Assembly (NCBI GenBank): GCA_949775045.1
Contig: OX459110.1
Coordinates: 6,208,229-6,272,228, forward strand
Length of the DNA: 64,000 nt
Direction: 5' to 3'
Origin: Metridium senile
Lineage: Eukaryota > Cnidaria > Anthozoa > Actiniaria > Metridiidae
Positions 32,350-46,830 of the stretch are shown here, one piece after another (positions within the stretch are counted from its first letter, which is position 1; every line of letters starts with the position of its first letter). The notes beneath the pieces are model-generated. The model ran no database searches. It was not told where the DNA came from and saw nothing but the letters and a program-made list of their open reading frames with translations. A program made the translations under genes and the position numbers.

Positions 32350-35260
32350 ATAGGGCATATTGCATTCTGTTTAGGATTTTGTAGTTTTTTTTAAATAAAA
32401 TCTTGCGCATGTATCAGAATGCTCTAATATTCTCAGAAATTACTCACAGGGTCTAGGCGAAACATTTGTGCCGAAAACCCCGATCTTTTTGACACATTTT
32501 CAGATCACTCTATAGGGCATATTGCATTCTGGGTAGGATTTTGTAGTTTTTTCTAAATAAAATCTTACGCATTTATCAGAATGCTCTAATATTCTCAGAC
32601 ATTACTCACAGGGTCTAGGCGAAAATTTTGTGCCGAAAACCCCGAACTTTTTTACACATTTTCAGATCACCCTATAGGGCATATTGCATTCTGGGTAGGA
32701 TTTTATAGTTTTTTCTAAATAAAATCTTGCGCATTTATCAGAATGCTCTAATTTTCTCAGACATTACTCACAGCGTCTAGGCAACAATTTTGTGCCGAAA
32801 ACCCCGATCTTTTTGACACATTTTCACATCACCCTATAGGGCATATTGCATTCTGGGTAAGATTTTGTAGTTTTTTCTAATTAAAATCTTGCGCATTTAT
32901 CAGAATGCTCTAATATTCTCAGACATTACTCACAGGGTCTAGGCGAAAATTTTGTGCCGAAAACCCCGATCTTTTTGACACATTTTCACATCACCCTATA
33001 GGGCATATTGCATTCTGGGTAAGATTTTGTAGTTTTTTTCTAATTAAAATCTTGCGCATTTATCAGAATGCTCTAATATTCTCAGACATTACTCACAGGG
33101 TCTAGGCGAAAATTTTCAGCTGAAAACCCCGATCTTTTTGACACATTTACAGATCACTCTATAGGGCATATTGCATTCTGGGTAGGATTTTGTAGTTTTT
33201 TCTAAATAAAATCTTGCGCATTTATCAGAATGCTCTAATTTTCTCAGACATTACTCACAGCGTCTAGGCAAAAATTTTGTTGCCGAAAACCCCGATCTTT
33301 TTGACACATTTTCAGATCACCCTATAGGGCATATTGCATTCTGGGTAAGATTTTGTAGTTTTTTCTAAATGAAATCTTGCACGTTTATCAGAATGCTCTA
33401 ATATTCTCAGACATTACTCACAGGGTCTAGGCAAAAATTTTGTGCCGAAAACCCCGATCTTTTTGACACATTTTTACATCACCCTATAGGGCATATTGCA
33501 TTCTGTTTAGGATTTTGTAGTTTTTTTTAAATAAAATCTTGCGCATGTATCAGAATGCTCTAATATTCTCAGAAATTACTCACAGGGTCTAGGCGAAACA
33601 TTTGTGCCGAAAACCCCGATCTTTTTGACACATTTTCAGATCACTCTATAGGGCATATTGCATTCTGGGTAGGATTTTGTAGTTTTTTCTAAATAAAATC
33701 TTACGCATTTATCAGAATGCTCTAATATTCTCAGACATTACTCACAGGGTCTAGGCGAAAATTTTGTGCCGAAAACCCCGATCTTTTTGACACATTTTCA
33801 CATCACCCTATAGGGCATATTGCATTCTGGGTAAGATTTTGTAGTTTTTTTCTAATTAAAATCTTGCGCATTTATCAGAATGCTCTAATATTCTCAGACA
33901 TTACTCACAGGGTCTAGGCGAAAATTTTCAGCTGAAAACCCCGATCTTTTTGACACATTTACAGATCACTCTATAGGGCATATTGCATTCTGGGTAGGAT
34001 TTTGTAGTTTTTTCTAAATAAAATCTTGCGCATTTATCAGAATGCTCTAATTTTCTCAGACATTACTCACAGCGTCTAGGCAAAAATTTTGTTGCCGAAA
34101 ACCCCGATCTTTTTGACACATTTTCAGATCACCCTATAGGGCATATTGCATTCTGGGTAAGATTTTGTAGTTTTTTCTAAATGAAATCTTGCACGTTTAT
34201 CAGAATGCTCTAATATTCTCAGACATTACTCACAGGGTCTAGGCAAAAATTTTGTGCCGAAAACCCCGATCTTTTTGACACATTTTTACATCACCCTATA
34301 GGGCATATTGCATTCTGTTTAGGATTTTGTAGTTTTTTTTAAATAAAATCTTGCGCATGTATCAGAATGCTCTAATATTCTCAGAAATTACTCACAGGGT
34401 CTAGGCGAAACATTTGTGCCGAAAACCCCGATCTTTTTGACACATTTTCAGATCACTCTATAGGGCATATTGCATTCTGGGTAGGATTTTGTAGTTTTTT
34501 CTAAATAAAATCTTACGCATTTATCAGAATGCTCTAATATTCTCAGACATTACTCACAGGGTCTAGGCGAAAATTTTGTGCCGAAAACCCCGAACTTTTT
34601 TACACATTTTCAGATCACCCTATAGGGCATATTGCATTCTGGGTAGGATTTTATAGTTTTTTCTAAATAAAATCTTGCGCATTTATCAGAATGCTCTAAT
34701 TTTCTCAGACATTACTCACAGCGTCTAGGCAACAATTTTGTGCCGAAAACCCCGATCTTTTTGACACATTTTCACATCACCCTATAGGGCATATTGCATT
34801 CTGGGTAAGATTTTGTAGTTTTTTCTAATTAAAATCTTGCGCATTTATCAGAATGCTCTAATATTCTCAGACATTACTCACAGGGTCTAGGCGAAAATTT
34901 TGTGCCGAAAACCCCGATCTTTTTGACACATTTTCACATCACCCTATAGGGCATATTGCATTCTGGGTAAGATTTTGTAGTTTTTTTCTAATTAAAATCT
35001 TGCGCATTTATCAGAATGCTCTAATATTCTCAGACATTACTCACAGGGTCTAGGCGAAAATTTTCAGCTGAAAACCCCGATCTTTTTGACACATTTACAG
35101 ATCACTCTATAGGGCATATTGCATTCTGGGTAGGATTTTGTAGTTTTTTCTAAATAAAATCTTGCGCATTTATCAGAATGCTCTAATTTTCTCAGACATT
35201 ACTCACAGCGTCTAGGCAAAAATTTTGTTGCCGAAAACCCCGATCTTTTTGACACATTTT
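32350..35260 (+). repeat. Local triplication: 7-mer, 5-mer, 7-mer (1,136 / 812 / ~1,136 bp)
   Basis: A private CATTCTGTTTAGG monomer opens each copy at 32350, 33486 and 34298. Private CACGTTTATC monomers accompany it. Copies 1 and 3 have GGCAACAATTTT and a second TTTTATAG monomer; copy 2 lacks these two monomers (324 bp). CAGCTG sites at 33117, 33929 and 35065 give the same spacing in shifted order. The third copy diverges from the first near 35260, after its GTTGCCG monomer. Confidence 0.88.
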
Positions 35261-36899
35261 CACATCACCCTATAGGGCATATTGCATTCTGGGTAAGATT
35301 TTGTAGTTTTTTCTAATTAAAATCTTGCGCATTTATCAGAATGCTCTAATATTCTCAGACATTACTCACAGGGTGTAGGCGAAAATTTTGAGCTGAAAAC
35401 CCCGATCTTTTTGACACATTTTCAGTTCACTCTATAGGGCATATTGCATTCTGGGTAGGATTTTGTAGTTTTTTCTAAATGAAATCTTGCGCATGTATCA
35501 GAATGCTCTAATATTCTCAGATATTACTCACAGGGTCTAGGCGAAAATTTTGTGCCGAAAACCCCGATCTTTTTGACACATTTTCAGATCACCCTATAGG
35601 GCATATTGCATTCTGGGTAGGATTTTGTAGTTTTTTCTAAATAAAATCTTGCGCATTTATCAGAATGCTCTAATATTCTCAGACATTACTCACAGGGTCT
35701 AGGCAAAAATTTTGTTCCGAAAACCCCGAACTTTTTGACACATTTTCAGATCACCCTATAGGGCATATTGCATTCTGGGTAGGATTTTGTAGTTTTTTCT
35801 AAATAAAATCTTGCGCATTTATCAGAATGCTCTAATATTCTCAGACATTACTCACAGGGTCTAGGCAAAAATTTTGTTCCGAAAACCCCGATCTTTTTGA
35901 CACATTTTCACATCACCCTATAGGGCATATTGCATTCTGGGTAGGATTTTGTAGTTTTTTCTAAATAAAATCTTGCGCATTTATCAGAATGCTCTAATAT
36001 TCTCAGACATTACTCACAGGGTCTAGGCAAAAAGTTTGTTCCGAAAACCCCGATCTTTTTGACACATTTTCACATCACCCTATAGGGCATATTGCATTCT
36101 GGGTAAGATTTTGTAGTTTTTTCTAATTAAAATCTTGCACATTTATCAGAATGCTCTAATATTCTCAGACATTACTCACAGGGTCTAGGCGAAAATTTTG
36201 AGCTGAAAACCCCGATCTTTTTGACACATTTTCAGATCACTCTATAGGGCATATTGCATTCTGGGTAGGATTTTGTAGTTTTTTCTAAATGAAATCTTGC
36301 ACATTTATCAGAATGCTCTAATATTCTCAGACATTACTCACAGGGTCTAGGCGAACATTTTGTGCCGAAAACCCCGAACTTTTTTACACATTTTCAGATC
36401 ACTCTATAGGGCATATTGCATTCTGGGTAGGATTTTGTAGTTTTTTCTAAATGAAATCTTGCACATTTATCAGAATGCTCTAATATTCTCAGACATTACT
36501 CACAGGGTCTAGGCAAAAATTTTGTGCCGAAAACCCCGATCTTTTTGACACATTTTTACATCACCCTATAGGGCATATTGCATTCTGGGTAGGATTTTGT
36601 AGTTTTTTCTAAATAAAATCTTGCGCATGTATCAGAATGCTCTAATATTCTCAGATATTACTCACAGGGTCTAGGCGAAAATTTTGTGCCGAAAACCCCG
36701 AACTTTTTTACACATTTTCAGATCACCCTATAGGGCATATTGCATTCTGGGTAGGATTTTGTAGTTTTTTCTAAATACAATCTTGCGCATTTATCAGAAT
36801 GCTCTAATTTTCTCAGACATTACTCACAGCGTCTAAGCAAAAATTTTGTGCCGAAAACCCCGATCTTTTTGACACATTTTCACATCACCCTATAGGGCA

Positions 36900-38030
36900 T
36901 ATTGCATTCTGGGTAAGATTTTGTAGTTTTTTCTAATTAAAATCTTGCGCATTTATCAGAATGCTCTAATATTCTCAGACATTACTCACAGGGTCTAGGC
37001 GAAAATTTTGTGCCGAAAACCCCGATCTTTTTGACACATTTTCACATCACCCTATAGGGCATATTGCATTCTGGGTAAGATTTTGTAGTTTTTTCTAATT
37101 AAAATCTTGCGCATTTATCAGAATGCTCTAATATTCTCAGACATTACTCACAGGGTCTAGGCGAAAATTTTGAGCTGAAAACCCCGATCTTTTTGACACA
37201 TTTACAGATCACTCTATAGGGCATATTGCATTCTGGGTAGGATTTTGTAGTTTTTTCTAAATAAAATCTTGCGCATTTATCAGAATGCTCTAATTTTCTC
37301 AGACATTACTCACAGCGTCTAGGCAAAAATTTTGTTGCCGAAAACCCCGATCTTTTTGACACATTTTCACATCACCCTATAGGGCATATTGCATTCTGGG
37401 TAAGATTTTGTAGTTTTTTCTAATTAAAATCTTGCGCATTTATCAGAATGCTCTAATTTTCTCAGACATTACTCACAGCGTCTAGGCAAAAATTTTGTGC
37501 CGAAAACCCCGATCTTTTTGACACATTTTCACATCACCCTATAGGGCATATTGCATTCTGGGTAAGATTTTGTAGTTTTTTCTAATTAAAATCTTGCGCA
37601 TTTATCAGAATGCTCTAATATTCTCAGACATTACTCACAGGGTCTAGGCGAAAATTTTGTGCCGAAAACCCCGATCTTTTTGACACATTTTCACATCACC
37701 CTATAGGGCATATTGCATTCTGGGTAGGATTTTGTAGTTTTTTCTAATTAAAATCTTGCGCATTTATCAGAATGCTCTAATATTCTCAGACATTACTCAC
37801 AGGGTCTAGGCGAAAATTTTGAGCTGAAAACCCCGATCTTTTTGACACATTTACAGATCACTCTATAGGGCATATTGCATTCTGGGTAGGATTTTGTAGT
37901 TTTTTCTAAATAAAATCTTGCGCATTTATCAGAATGCTCTAATTTTCTCAGACATTACTCACAGCGTCTAGGCAAAAATTTTGTTGCCGAAAACCCCGAT
38001 CTTTTTGACACATTTTCACATCACCCTATA
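36900..38030 (+). repeat. 4-monomer duplication, period 649 bp
   Basis: A GAGCTG monomer ending TTTACAGATCACT (37172 and 37821) is followed both times by a TAATTTTC/GTTGCCG monomer. Three 162-bp monomers and one of 163 bp make the 649-bp period. Edges are approximate. Confidence 0.78.
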
Positions 38031-38599
38031 GGGCATATTGCATTCTGGGTAAGATTTTGTAGTTTTTTCTAATTAAAATCTTGCGCATTTATCAGAATGC
38101 TCTAATATTCTCAGACATTACTCACAGGGTGTAGGCGAAAATTTTGAGCTGAAAACCCCGATCTTTTTGACACATTTTCAGATCACTCTATAGGGCATAT
38201 TGCATTCTGGGTAGGATTTTGTAGTTTTTTCTAAATGAAATCTTGCGCATGTATCAGAATGCTCTAATATTCTCAGATATTACTCACAGGGTCTAGGCGA
38301 AAATTTTATGCCGAAAACCCCGAACTTTTTTACACATTTTCAGATCACTCTATAGGGCATATTGCATTCTGGGTAGGATTTTGTAGTTTTTTCTAAATGA
38401 AATCTTGCACATTTATCAGAATGCTCTAATATTCTCAGACATTACTCACAGCGTCTAGGCAAAAATTTTGTGCCGAAAACCCCGATCTTTTTGACACATT
38501 TTTACATCACCCTATAGGGCATATTGCATTCTGGGTAGGATTTTGTAGTTTTTTCTAAATAAAATCTTGCGCATTTATCAGAATGCTCTAATTTTCTCA

Positions 38600-41267
38600 G
38601 ACATTACTCACAGCGTCTAGGCAAAAATTTTGTGCCCAAAACCCCGATCTTTTTGACACATTTTCACATCACCCTATAGGGCATATTGCATTCTGGGTAA
38701 GATTTTGTAGTTTTTTCTAATTAAAATCTTGCACATTTATCAGAATGCTCTAATATTCTCAGACATTACTCACAGGGTCTAGGCAAAAATTTTGTTCCGA
38801 AAACCCCGATCTTTTTGACACATTTTCACATCACCCTATAGGGCATATTGCATTCTGGGTAAGATTTTGTAGTTTTTTCTAATTAAAATCTTGCGCATTT
38901 ATCAGAATGCTCTAATATTCTCAGACATTACTCACAGGGTCTAGGCGAAAATTTTGAGCTGAAAACCCCGATCTTTTTGACACATTTTCAGATCACTCTA
39001 TAGGGCATATTGCATTCTGGGTAGGATTTTGTAGTTTTTTCTAAATGAAATCTTGCACATTTATCAGAATGCTCTAATATTCTCAGACATTACTCACAGG
39101 GTCTAGGCGAACATTTTGTGCCGAAAACCCCGAACTTTTTTACACATTTTCAGATCACTCTATAGGGCATATTGCATTCTGGGTAGGATTTTGTAGTTTT
39201 TTCTAAATGAAATCTTGCACATTTATCAGAATGCTCTAATATTCTCAGACATTACTCACAGGGTCTAGGCAAAAATTTTGTGCCGAAAACCCCGATCTTT
39301 TTGACACATTTTTACATCACCCTATAGGGCATATTGCATTCTGGGTAGGATTTTGTAGTTTTTTCTAAATAAAATCTTGCGCATGTATCAGAATGCTCTA
39401 ATATTCTCAGATATTACTCACAGGGTCTAGGCGAAAATTTTGTGCCGAAAACCCCGATCTTTTTGACCCATTTTCAGATCACTCTATAGGGCATATTGCA
39501 TTCTGGGTAGGATTTTGTAGTTTTTTCTAAATAAAATCTTACGCATTTATCAGAATGCTCTAATATTCTCAGACATTACTCACAGGGTCTAGGCCAAAAT
39601 TTTGTGCCGAAAATCCCGAACTTTTTTACACATTTTCAGATCACCCTATAGGGCATATTGCATTCTGGGTAGGATTTTGTAGTTTTTTCTAAATAAAATC
39701 TTGCGCATTTATCAGAATGCTCTAATTTTCTCAGACATTACTCACAGCGTCTAGGCAAAAATTTTGTGCCGAAAACCCCGATCTTTTTGACACATTTTCA
39801 CATCACCCTATAGGGCATATTGCATTCTGGGTAAGATTTTGTAGTTTTTTCTAATTAAAATCTTGCACATTTATCAGAATGCTCTAATATTCTCAGACAT
39901 TACTCACAGGGTCTAGGCAAAAATTTTGTTCCGAAAACCCCGATCTTTTTGACACATTTTCACATCACCCTATAGGGCATATTGCATTCTGGGTAGGATT
40001 TTGTAGTTTTTTCTAAATAAAATCTTGCGCATGTATCAGAATGCTCTAATATTCTCAGACATTACTCACAGGGTGTAGGCGAAAATTTTGTGCCGAAAAC
40101 CCCGATCTTTTTGACCCATTTTCAGATCACTCTATAGGGCATATTGCATTCTGGGTAGGATTTTGTAGTTTTTTCTAAATGAAATCTTGCACATTTATCA
40201 GAATGCTCTAATATTCTCAGACATTACTCACAGGGTCTAGGCGAACATTTTGTGCCGAAAACCCCGAACTTTTTTACACATTTTCAGATCACTCTATAGG
40301 GCATATTGCATTCTGGGTAGGATTTTGTAGTTTTTTCTAAATAAAATCTTGCGCATTTATCAGAATGCTCTAATTTTCTCAGACATTACTCACAGCGTCT
40401 AGGCAAAAATTTTGTGCCCAAAACCCCGATCTTTTTGACACATTTTCACATCACCCTATAGGGCATATTGCATTCTGGGTAAGATTTTGTAGTTTTTTCT
40501 AATTAAAATCTTGCACATTTATCAGAATGCTCTAATATTCTCAGACATTACTCACAGGGTCTAGGCAAAAATTTTGTTCCGAAAACCCCGATCTTTTTGA
40601 CACATTTTCACATCACCCTATAGGGCATATTGCATTCTGGGTAAGATTTTGTAGTTTTTTCTAATTAAAATCTTGCGCATTTATCAGAATGCTCTAATAT
40701 TCTCAGACATTACTCACAGGGTCTAGGCAAAAATTTTGTGCCGAAAACCCCGATCTTTTTGACACATTTTCAGATCACCCTATAGGGCATATTGCATTCT
40801 GGGTAGGATTTTGTAGTTTTTTCTAAATAAAATCTTGCGCATTTATCAGAATGCTCTAATATTCTCAGACATTACTCACAGGGTCTAGGCAAAAATTTTG
40901 TTCCGAAAACCCCGATCTTTTTGACACATTTTCACATCACCCTATAGGGCATATTGCATTCTGGGTAAGATTTTGTAGTTTTTTCTAATTAAAATCTTGC
41001 ACATTTATCAGAATGCTCTAATATTCTCAGACATTACTCACAGGGTCTAGGCGAAAATTTTGAGCTGAAAACCCCGATCTTTTTGACACATTTTCAGATC
41101 ACTCTATAGGGCATATTGCATTCTGGGTAGGATTTTGTAGTTTTTTCTAAATGAAATCTTGCACATTTATCAGAATGCTCTAATATTCTCAGACATTACT
41201 CACAGGGTCTAGGCGAACATTTTGTGCCGAAAACCCCGAACTTTTTTACACATTTTCAGATCACTCT
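38600..41267 (+). repeat. Mosaic block B segment with GTGCCCAAAA, GGCCAAAAT and GTGTAGG markers
   Basis: Markers recur at several different distances. GTGCCCAAAA is at 38631, 40413 and 42681 (+1,782, +2,268). GGCCAAAATTTT is at about 39592 and 43156 (+3,564). GTGTAGG with GACCCATTTT is at 40071 and 42339 (+2,268). All are multiples of 162, so the region is a patchwork of copies rather than one clean HOR. Confidence 0.75.
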
Positions 41268-42239
41268 ATAGGGCATATTGCATTCTGGGTAGGATTTTGT
41301 AGTTTTTTCTAAATGAAATCTTGCACATTTATCAGAATGCTCTAATATTCTCAGACATTACTCACAGGGTCTAGGCAAAAATTTTGTGCCGAAAACCCCG
41401 ATCTTTTTGACACATTTTTACATCACCCTATAGGGCATATTGCATTCTGGGTAGGATTTTGTAGTTTTTTTTAAATAAAATCTTGCGCATGTATCAGAAT
41501 GCTCTAATATTCTCAGAAATTACTCACAGGGTCTAGGCGAAACATTTGTGCCGAAAACCCCGATCTTTTTGACACATTTTCAGATCACTCTATAGGGCAT
41601 ATTGCATTCTGGGTAGGATTTTGTAGTTTTTTCTAAATAAAATCTTACGCATTTATCAGAATGCTCTAATATTCTCAGACATTACTCACAGGGTCTAGGC
41701 AAAAATTTTGTTCCGAAAACCCCGATCTTTTTGACACATTTTCACATCACCCTATAGGGCATATTGCATTCTGGGTAGGATTTTGTAGTTTTTTCTAAAT
41801 GAAATCTTGCACATTTATCAGAATGCTCTAATATTCTCAGACATTACTCACAGGGTCTAGGCAAAAATTTTGTGCCGAAAACCCCGATCTTTTTGACACA
41901 TTTTTACATCACCCTATAGGGCATATTGCATTCTGGGTAGGATTTTGTAGTTTTTTTTAAATAAAATCTTGCGCATGTATCAGAATGCTCTAATATTCTC
42001 AGAAATTACTCACAGGGTCTAGGCGAAACATTTGTGCCGAAAACCCCGATCTTTTTGACACATTTTCAGATCACTCTATAGGGCATATTGCATTCTGGGT
42101 AGGATTTTGTAGTTTTTTCTAAATAAAATCTTACGCATTTATCAGAATGCTCTAATATTCTCAGACATTACTCACAGGGTCTAGGCAAAAATTTTGTTCC
42201 GAAAACCCCGATCTTTTTGACACATTTTCACATCACCCT
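41268..42239 (+). repeat. Tandem duplication of a monomer triplet (2 x 486 bp)
   Basis: Copies 41268-41753 and 41754-42239 each contain AAATG/GGCAAAAATTTT, then TTTAAAT/CAGAAATT/GAAACATTT, then TTACGCATTT/GTTCCG. The CAGAAATT marker is at 41514 and 42000. Confidence 0.87.
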
Positions 42240-43860
42240 ATAGGGCATATTGCATTCTGGGTAGGATTTTGTAGTTTTTTCTAAATAAAATCTTGCGCAT
42301 GTATCAGAATGCTCTAATATTCTCAGACATTACTCACAGGGTGTAGGCGAAAATTTTGTGCCGAAAACCCCGATCTTTTTGACCCATTTTCAGATCACTC
42401 TATAGGGCATATTGCATTCTGGGTAGGATTTTGTAGTTTTTTCTAAATGAAATCTTGCACATTTATCAGAATGCTCTAATATTCTCAGACATTACTCACA
42501 GGGTCTAGGCGAACATTTTGTGCCGAAAACCCCGAACTTTTTTACACATTTTCAGATCACTCTATAGGGCATATTGCATTCTGGGTAGGATTTTGTAGTT
42601 TTTTCTAAATAAAATCTTGCGCATTTATCAGAATGCTCTAATTTTCTCAGACATTACTCACAGCGTCTAGGCAAAAATTTTGTGCCCAAAACCCCGATCT
42701 TTTTGACACATTTTCACATCACCCTATAGGGCATATTGCATTCTGGGTAAGATTTTGTAGTTTTTTCTAATTAAAATCTTGCACATTTATCAGAATGCTC
42801 TAATATTCTCAGACATTACTCACAGGGTCTAGGCAAAAATTTTGTTCCGAAAACCCCGATCTTTTTGACACATTTTCACATCACCCTATAGGGCATATTG
42901 CATTCTGGGTAGGATTTTGTAGTTTTTTCTAAATAAAATCTTGCGCATGTATCAGAATGCTCTAATATTCTCAGATATTACTCACAGGGTCTAGGCGAAA
43001 ATTTTGTGCCGAAAACCCCGATCTTTTTGACCCATTTTCAGATCACTCTATAGGGCATATTGCATTCTGGGTAGGATTTTGTAGTTTTTTCTAAATAAAA
43101 TCTTACGCATTTATCAGAATGCTCTAATATTCTCAGACATTACTCACAGGGTCTCGGCCAAAATTTTGTGCCGAAAACCCCGAACTTTTTTACACATTTT
43201 CAGATCACCCTATAGGGCATATTGCATTCTGGGTAGGATTTTGTAGTTTTTTCTAAATAAAATCTTGCGCATTTATCAGAATGCTCTAATTTTCTCAGAC
43301 ATTACTCACAGCGTCTAGGCAAAAATTTTGTGCCGAAAACCCCGATCTTTTTGACACATTTTCACATCACCCTATAGGGCATATTGCATTCTGGGTAAGA
43401 TTTTGTAGTTTTTTCTAATTAAAATCTTGCACATTTATCAGAATGCTCTAATATTCTCAGACATTACTCACAGGGTCTAGGCAAAAATTTTGTTCCGAAA
43501 ACCCCGATCTTTTTGACACATTTTCACATCACCCTATAGGGCATATTGCATTCTGGGTAGGATTTTGTAGTTTTTTCTAAATAAAATCTTGCGCATGTAT
43601 CAGAATGCTCTAATATTCTCAGACATTACTCACAGGGTGTAGGCGAAAATTTTGTGCCGAAAATCCCGATCTTTTTGACCCCATTTTCAGATCACTCTAT
43701 AGGGCATATTGCATTCTGGGTAGGATTTTGTAGTTTTTTCTAAATGAAATCTTGCACATTTATCAGAATGCTCTAATATTCTCAGACATTACTCACAGGG
43801 TCTAGGCGAACATTTTGTGCCGAAAACCCCGAACTTTTTTACACATTTTCAGATCACCCT

Positions 43861-46830
43861 ATAGGGCATATTGCATTCTGGGTAGGATTTTGTAGTTTTT
43901 TCTAAATAAAATCTTGCGCATTTATCAGAATGCTCTAATATTCTCAGACATTACTCACAGGGTCTAGGCAAAAATTTTGTTCCGAAAACCCGATCTTTTT
44001 GACACATTTTCACATCACCCTATAGGGCATATTGCATTCTGGGTAAGATTTTGTAGTTTTTTCTAATTAAAATCTTGCACATTTATCAGAATGCTCTAAT
44101 ATTCTCAGACATTACTCACAGGGTCTAGACAAAAATTTTGTTCCGAAAACCCCGATCTTTTTGACACATTTTCACATCACCCTATAGGGCATATTGCATT
44201 CTGGGTAAGATTTTGTAGTTTTTTCTAATTAAAATCTTGCGCATTTATCAGAATGCTCTAATATTCTCAGACATTACTCACAGGGTCTAGGCGAAAATTT
44301 TGAGCTGAAAACCCCGATCTTTTTGACACATTTTCAGATCACTCTATAGGGCATATTGCATTCTGGGTAGGATTTTGTAGTTTTTTCTAAATGAAATCTT
44401 GCACATTTAGCAGAATGCTCTAATATTCTCAGACATTACTCACAGGGTCTAGGCGAACATTTTGTGCCGAAAACCCCGAACTTTTTTACACATTTTCAGA
44501 TCACTCTATAGGGCATATTGCATTCTGGGTAGGATTTTGTAGTTTTTTCTAAATGAAATCTTGCACATTTATCAGAATGCTCTAATATTCTCAGACATTA
44601 CTCACAGGGTCTAGGCAAAAATTTTGTGCCGAAAACCCCGATCTTTTTGACACATTTTTACATCACCCTATAGGGCATATTGCATTCTGGGTAGGATTTT
44701 GTAGTTTTTTTTAAATAAAATCTTTCGCATGTATCAGAATGCTCTAATATTCTCAGAAATTACTCACAGGGTCTAGGCGAAACATTTGTGCCGAAAACCC
44801 CGATCTTTTTGACACATTTTCAGATCACTCTATAGGGCATATTGCATTCTGGGTAGGATTTTGTAGTTTTTTCTAAATAAAATCTTACGCATTTATCAGA
44901 ATGCTCTAATATTCTCAGACATTACTCACAGGGTCTAGGCGAAAATTTTGTGCCGAAAACCCCGAACTTTTTGACATATTTTCAGATCACCCTATAGGGC
45001 ATATTGCATTCTGGGTAGGATTTTGTAGTTTTTTCTAAATAAAATCTTGCGCATTTATCAGAATGCTCTAATTTTCTCAGACATTACTCACAGCGTCTAG
45101 GCAAAAATTTTGTGCCGAAAACCCCGATCTTTTTGACACATTTTCACATCACCCTATAGGGCATATTGCATTCTGGGTAAGATTTTGTAGTTTTTTCTAA
45201 TTAAAATCTTGCACATTTATCAGAATGCTCTAATATTCTCAGACATTACTCACAGGGTCTAGGCAAAAATTTTGTTCCGAAAACCCCGATCTTTTTGACA
45301 CATTTTCACATCACCCTATAGGGCATATTGCATTCTGGGTAAGATTTTGTAGTTTTTTCTAATTAAAATCTTGCGCATTTATCAGAATGCTCTAATATTC
45401 TCAGACATTACTCACAGGGTCTAGGCAAAAATTTTGTGCCGAAAACCCCGATCTTTTTGACACATTTTCAGATCACCCTATAGGGCATATTGCATTCTGG
45501 GTAGGATTTTGTAGTTTTTTCTAAATAAAATCTTGCGCATTTATCAGAATGCTCTAATATTCTCAGACATTACTCACAGGGTCTAGGCAAAAATTTTGTT
45601 CCGAAAACCCCGATCTTTTTGACACATTTTCACATCACCCTATAGGGCATATTGCATTCTGGGTAAGATTTTGTAGTTTTTTCTAATTAAAATCTTGCAC
45701 ATTTATCAGAATGCTCTAATATTCTCAGACATTACTCACAGGGTCTAGACAAAAATTTTGTTCCGAAAACCCCGATCTTTTTGACACATTTTCACATCAC
45801 CCTATAGGGCATATTGCATTCTGGGTAAGATTTTGTAGTTTTTTCTAATTAAAATCTTGCGCATTTATCAGAATGCTCTAATATTCTCAGACATTACTCA
45901 CAGGGTCTAGGCGAAAATTTTGAGCTGAAAACCCCGATCTTTTTGACACATTTTCAGATCACTCTATAGGGCATATTGCATTCTGGGTAGGATTTTGTAG
46001 TTTTTTCTAAATGAAATCTTGCACATTTATCAGAATGCTCTAATATTCTCAGACATTACTCACAGGGTCTAGGCGAACATTTTGTGCCGAAAACCCCGAA
46101 CTTTTTTACACATTTTCAGATCACTCTATAGGGCATATTGCATTCTGGGTAGGATTTTGTAGTTTTTTCTAAATGAAATCTTGCACATTTATCAGAATGC
46201 TCTAATATTCTCAGACATTACTCACAGGGTCTAGGCAAAAATTTTGTGCCGAAAACCCCGATCTTTTTGACACATTTTTACATCACCCTATAGGGCATAT
46301 TGCATTCTGGGTAGGATTTTGTAGTTTTTTTTAAATAAAATCTTTCGCATGTATCAGAATGCTCTAATATTCTCAGAAATTACTCACAGGGTCTAGGCGA
46401 AACATTTGTGCCGAAAACCCCGATCTTTTTGACACATTTTCAGATCACTCTATAGGGCATATTGCATTCTGGGTAGGATTTTGTAGTTTTTTCTAAATAA
46501 AATCTTACGCATTTATCAGAATGCTCTAATATTCTCAGACATTACTCACAGGGTCTAGGCGAAAATTTTGTGCCGAAAACCCCGAACTTTTTTACACATT
46601 TTCAGATCACCCTATAGGGCATATTGCATTCTGGGTAGGATTTTGTAGTTTTTTCTAAATAAAATCTTGCGCATTTATCAGAATGCTCTAATTTTCTCAG
46701 ACATTACTCACAGCGTCTAGGCAAAAATTTTGTGCCGAAAACCCCGATCTTTTTGACACATTTTCACATCACCCTATAGGGCATATTGCATTCTGGGTAA
46801 GATTTTGTAGTTTTTTCTAATTAAAATCTT
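43861..46830 (+). repeat. 10-mer tandem duplication, period 1,620 bp
   Basis: A private ATCTTTCGCATG monomer occurs at about 44720 and 46340, and TCTAGACAAAAAT at about 44125 and 45745, both 1,620 bp apart. Several full 60-base rows match exactly between the copies. Differences seen are TTTAGCAG at 44408, TTGACATATT at about 44971, and one missing C near 43990, which makes the first copy 1,619 bp. Matching ends near 46830. Confidence 0.9.
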
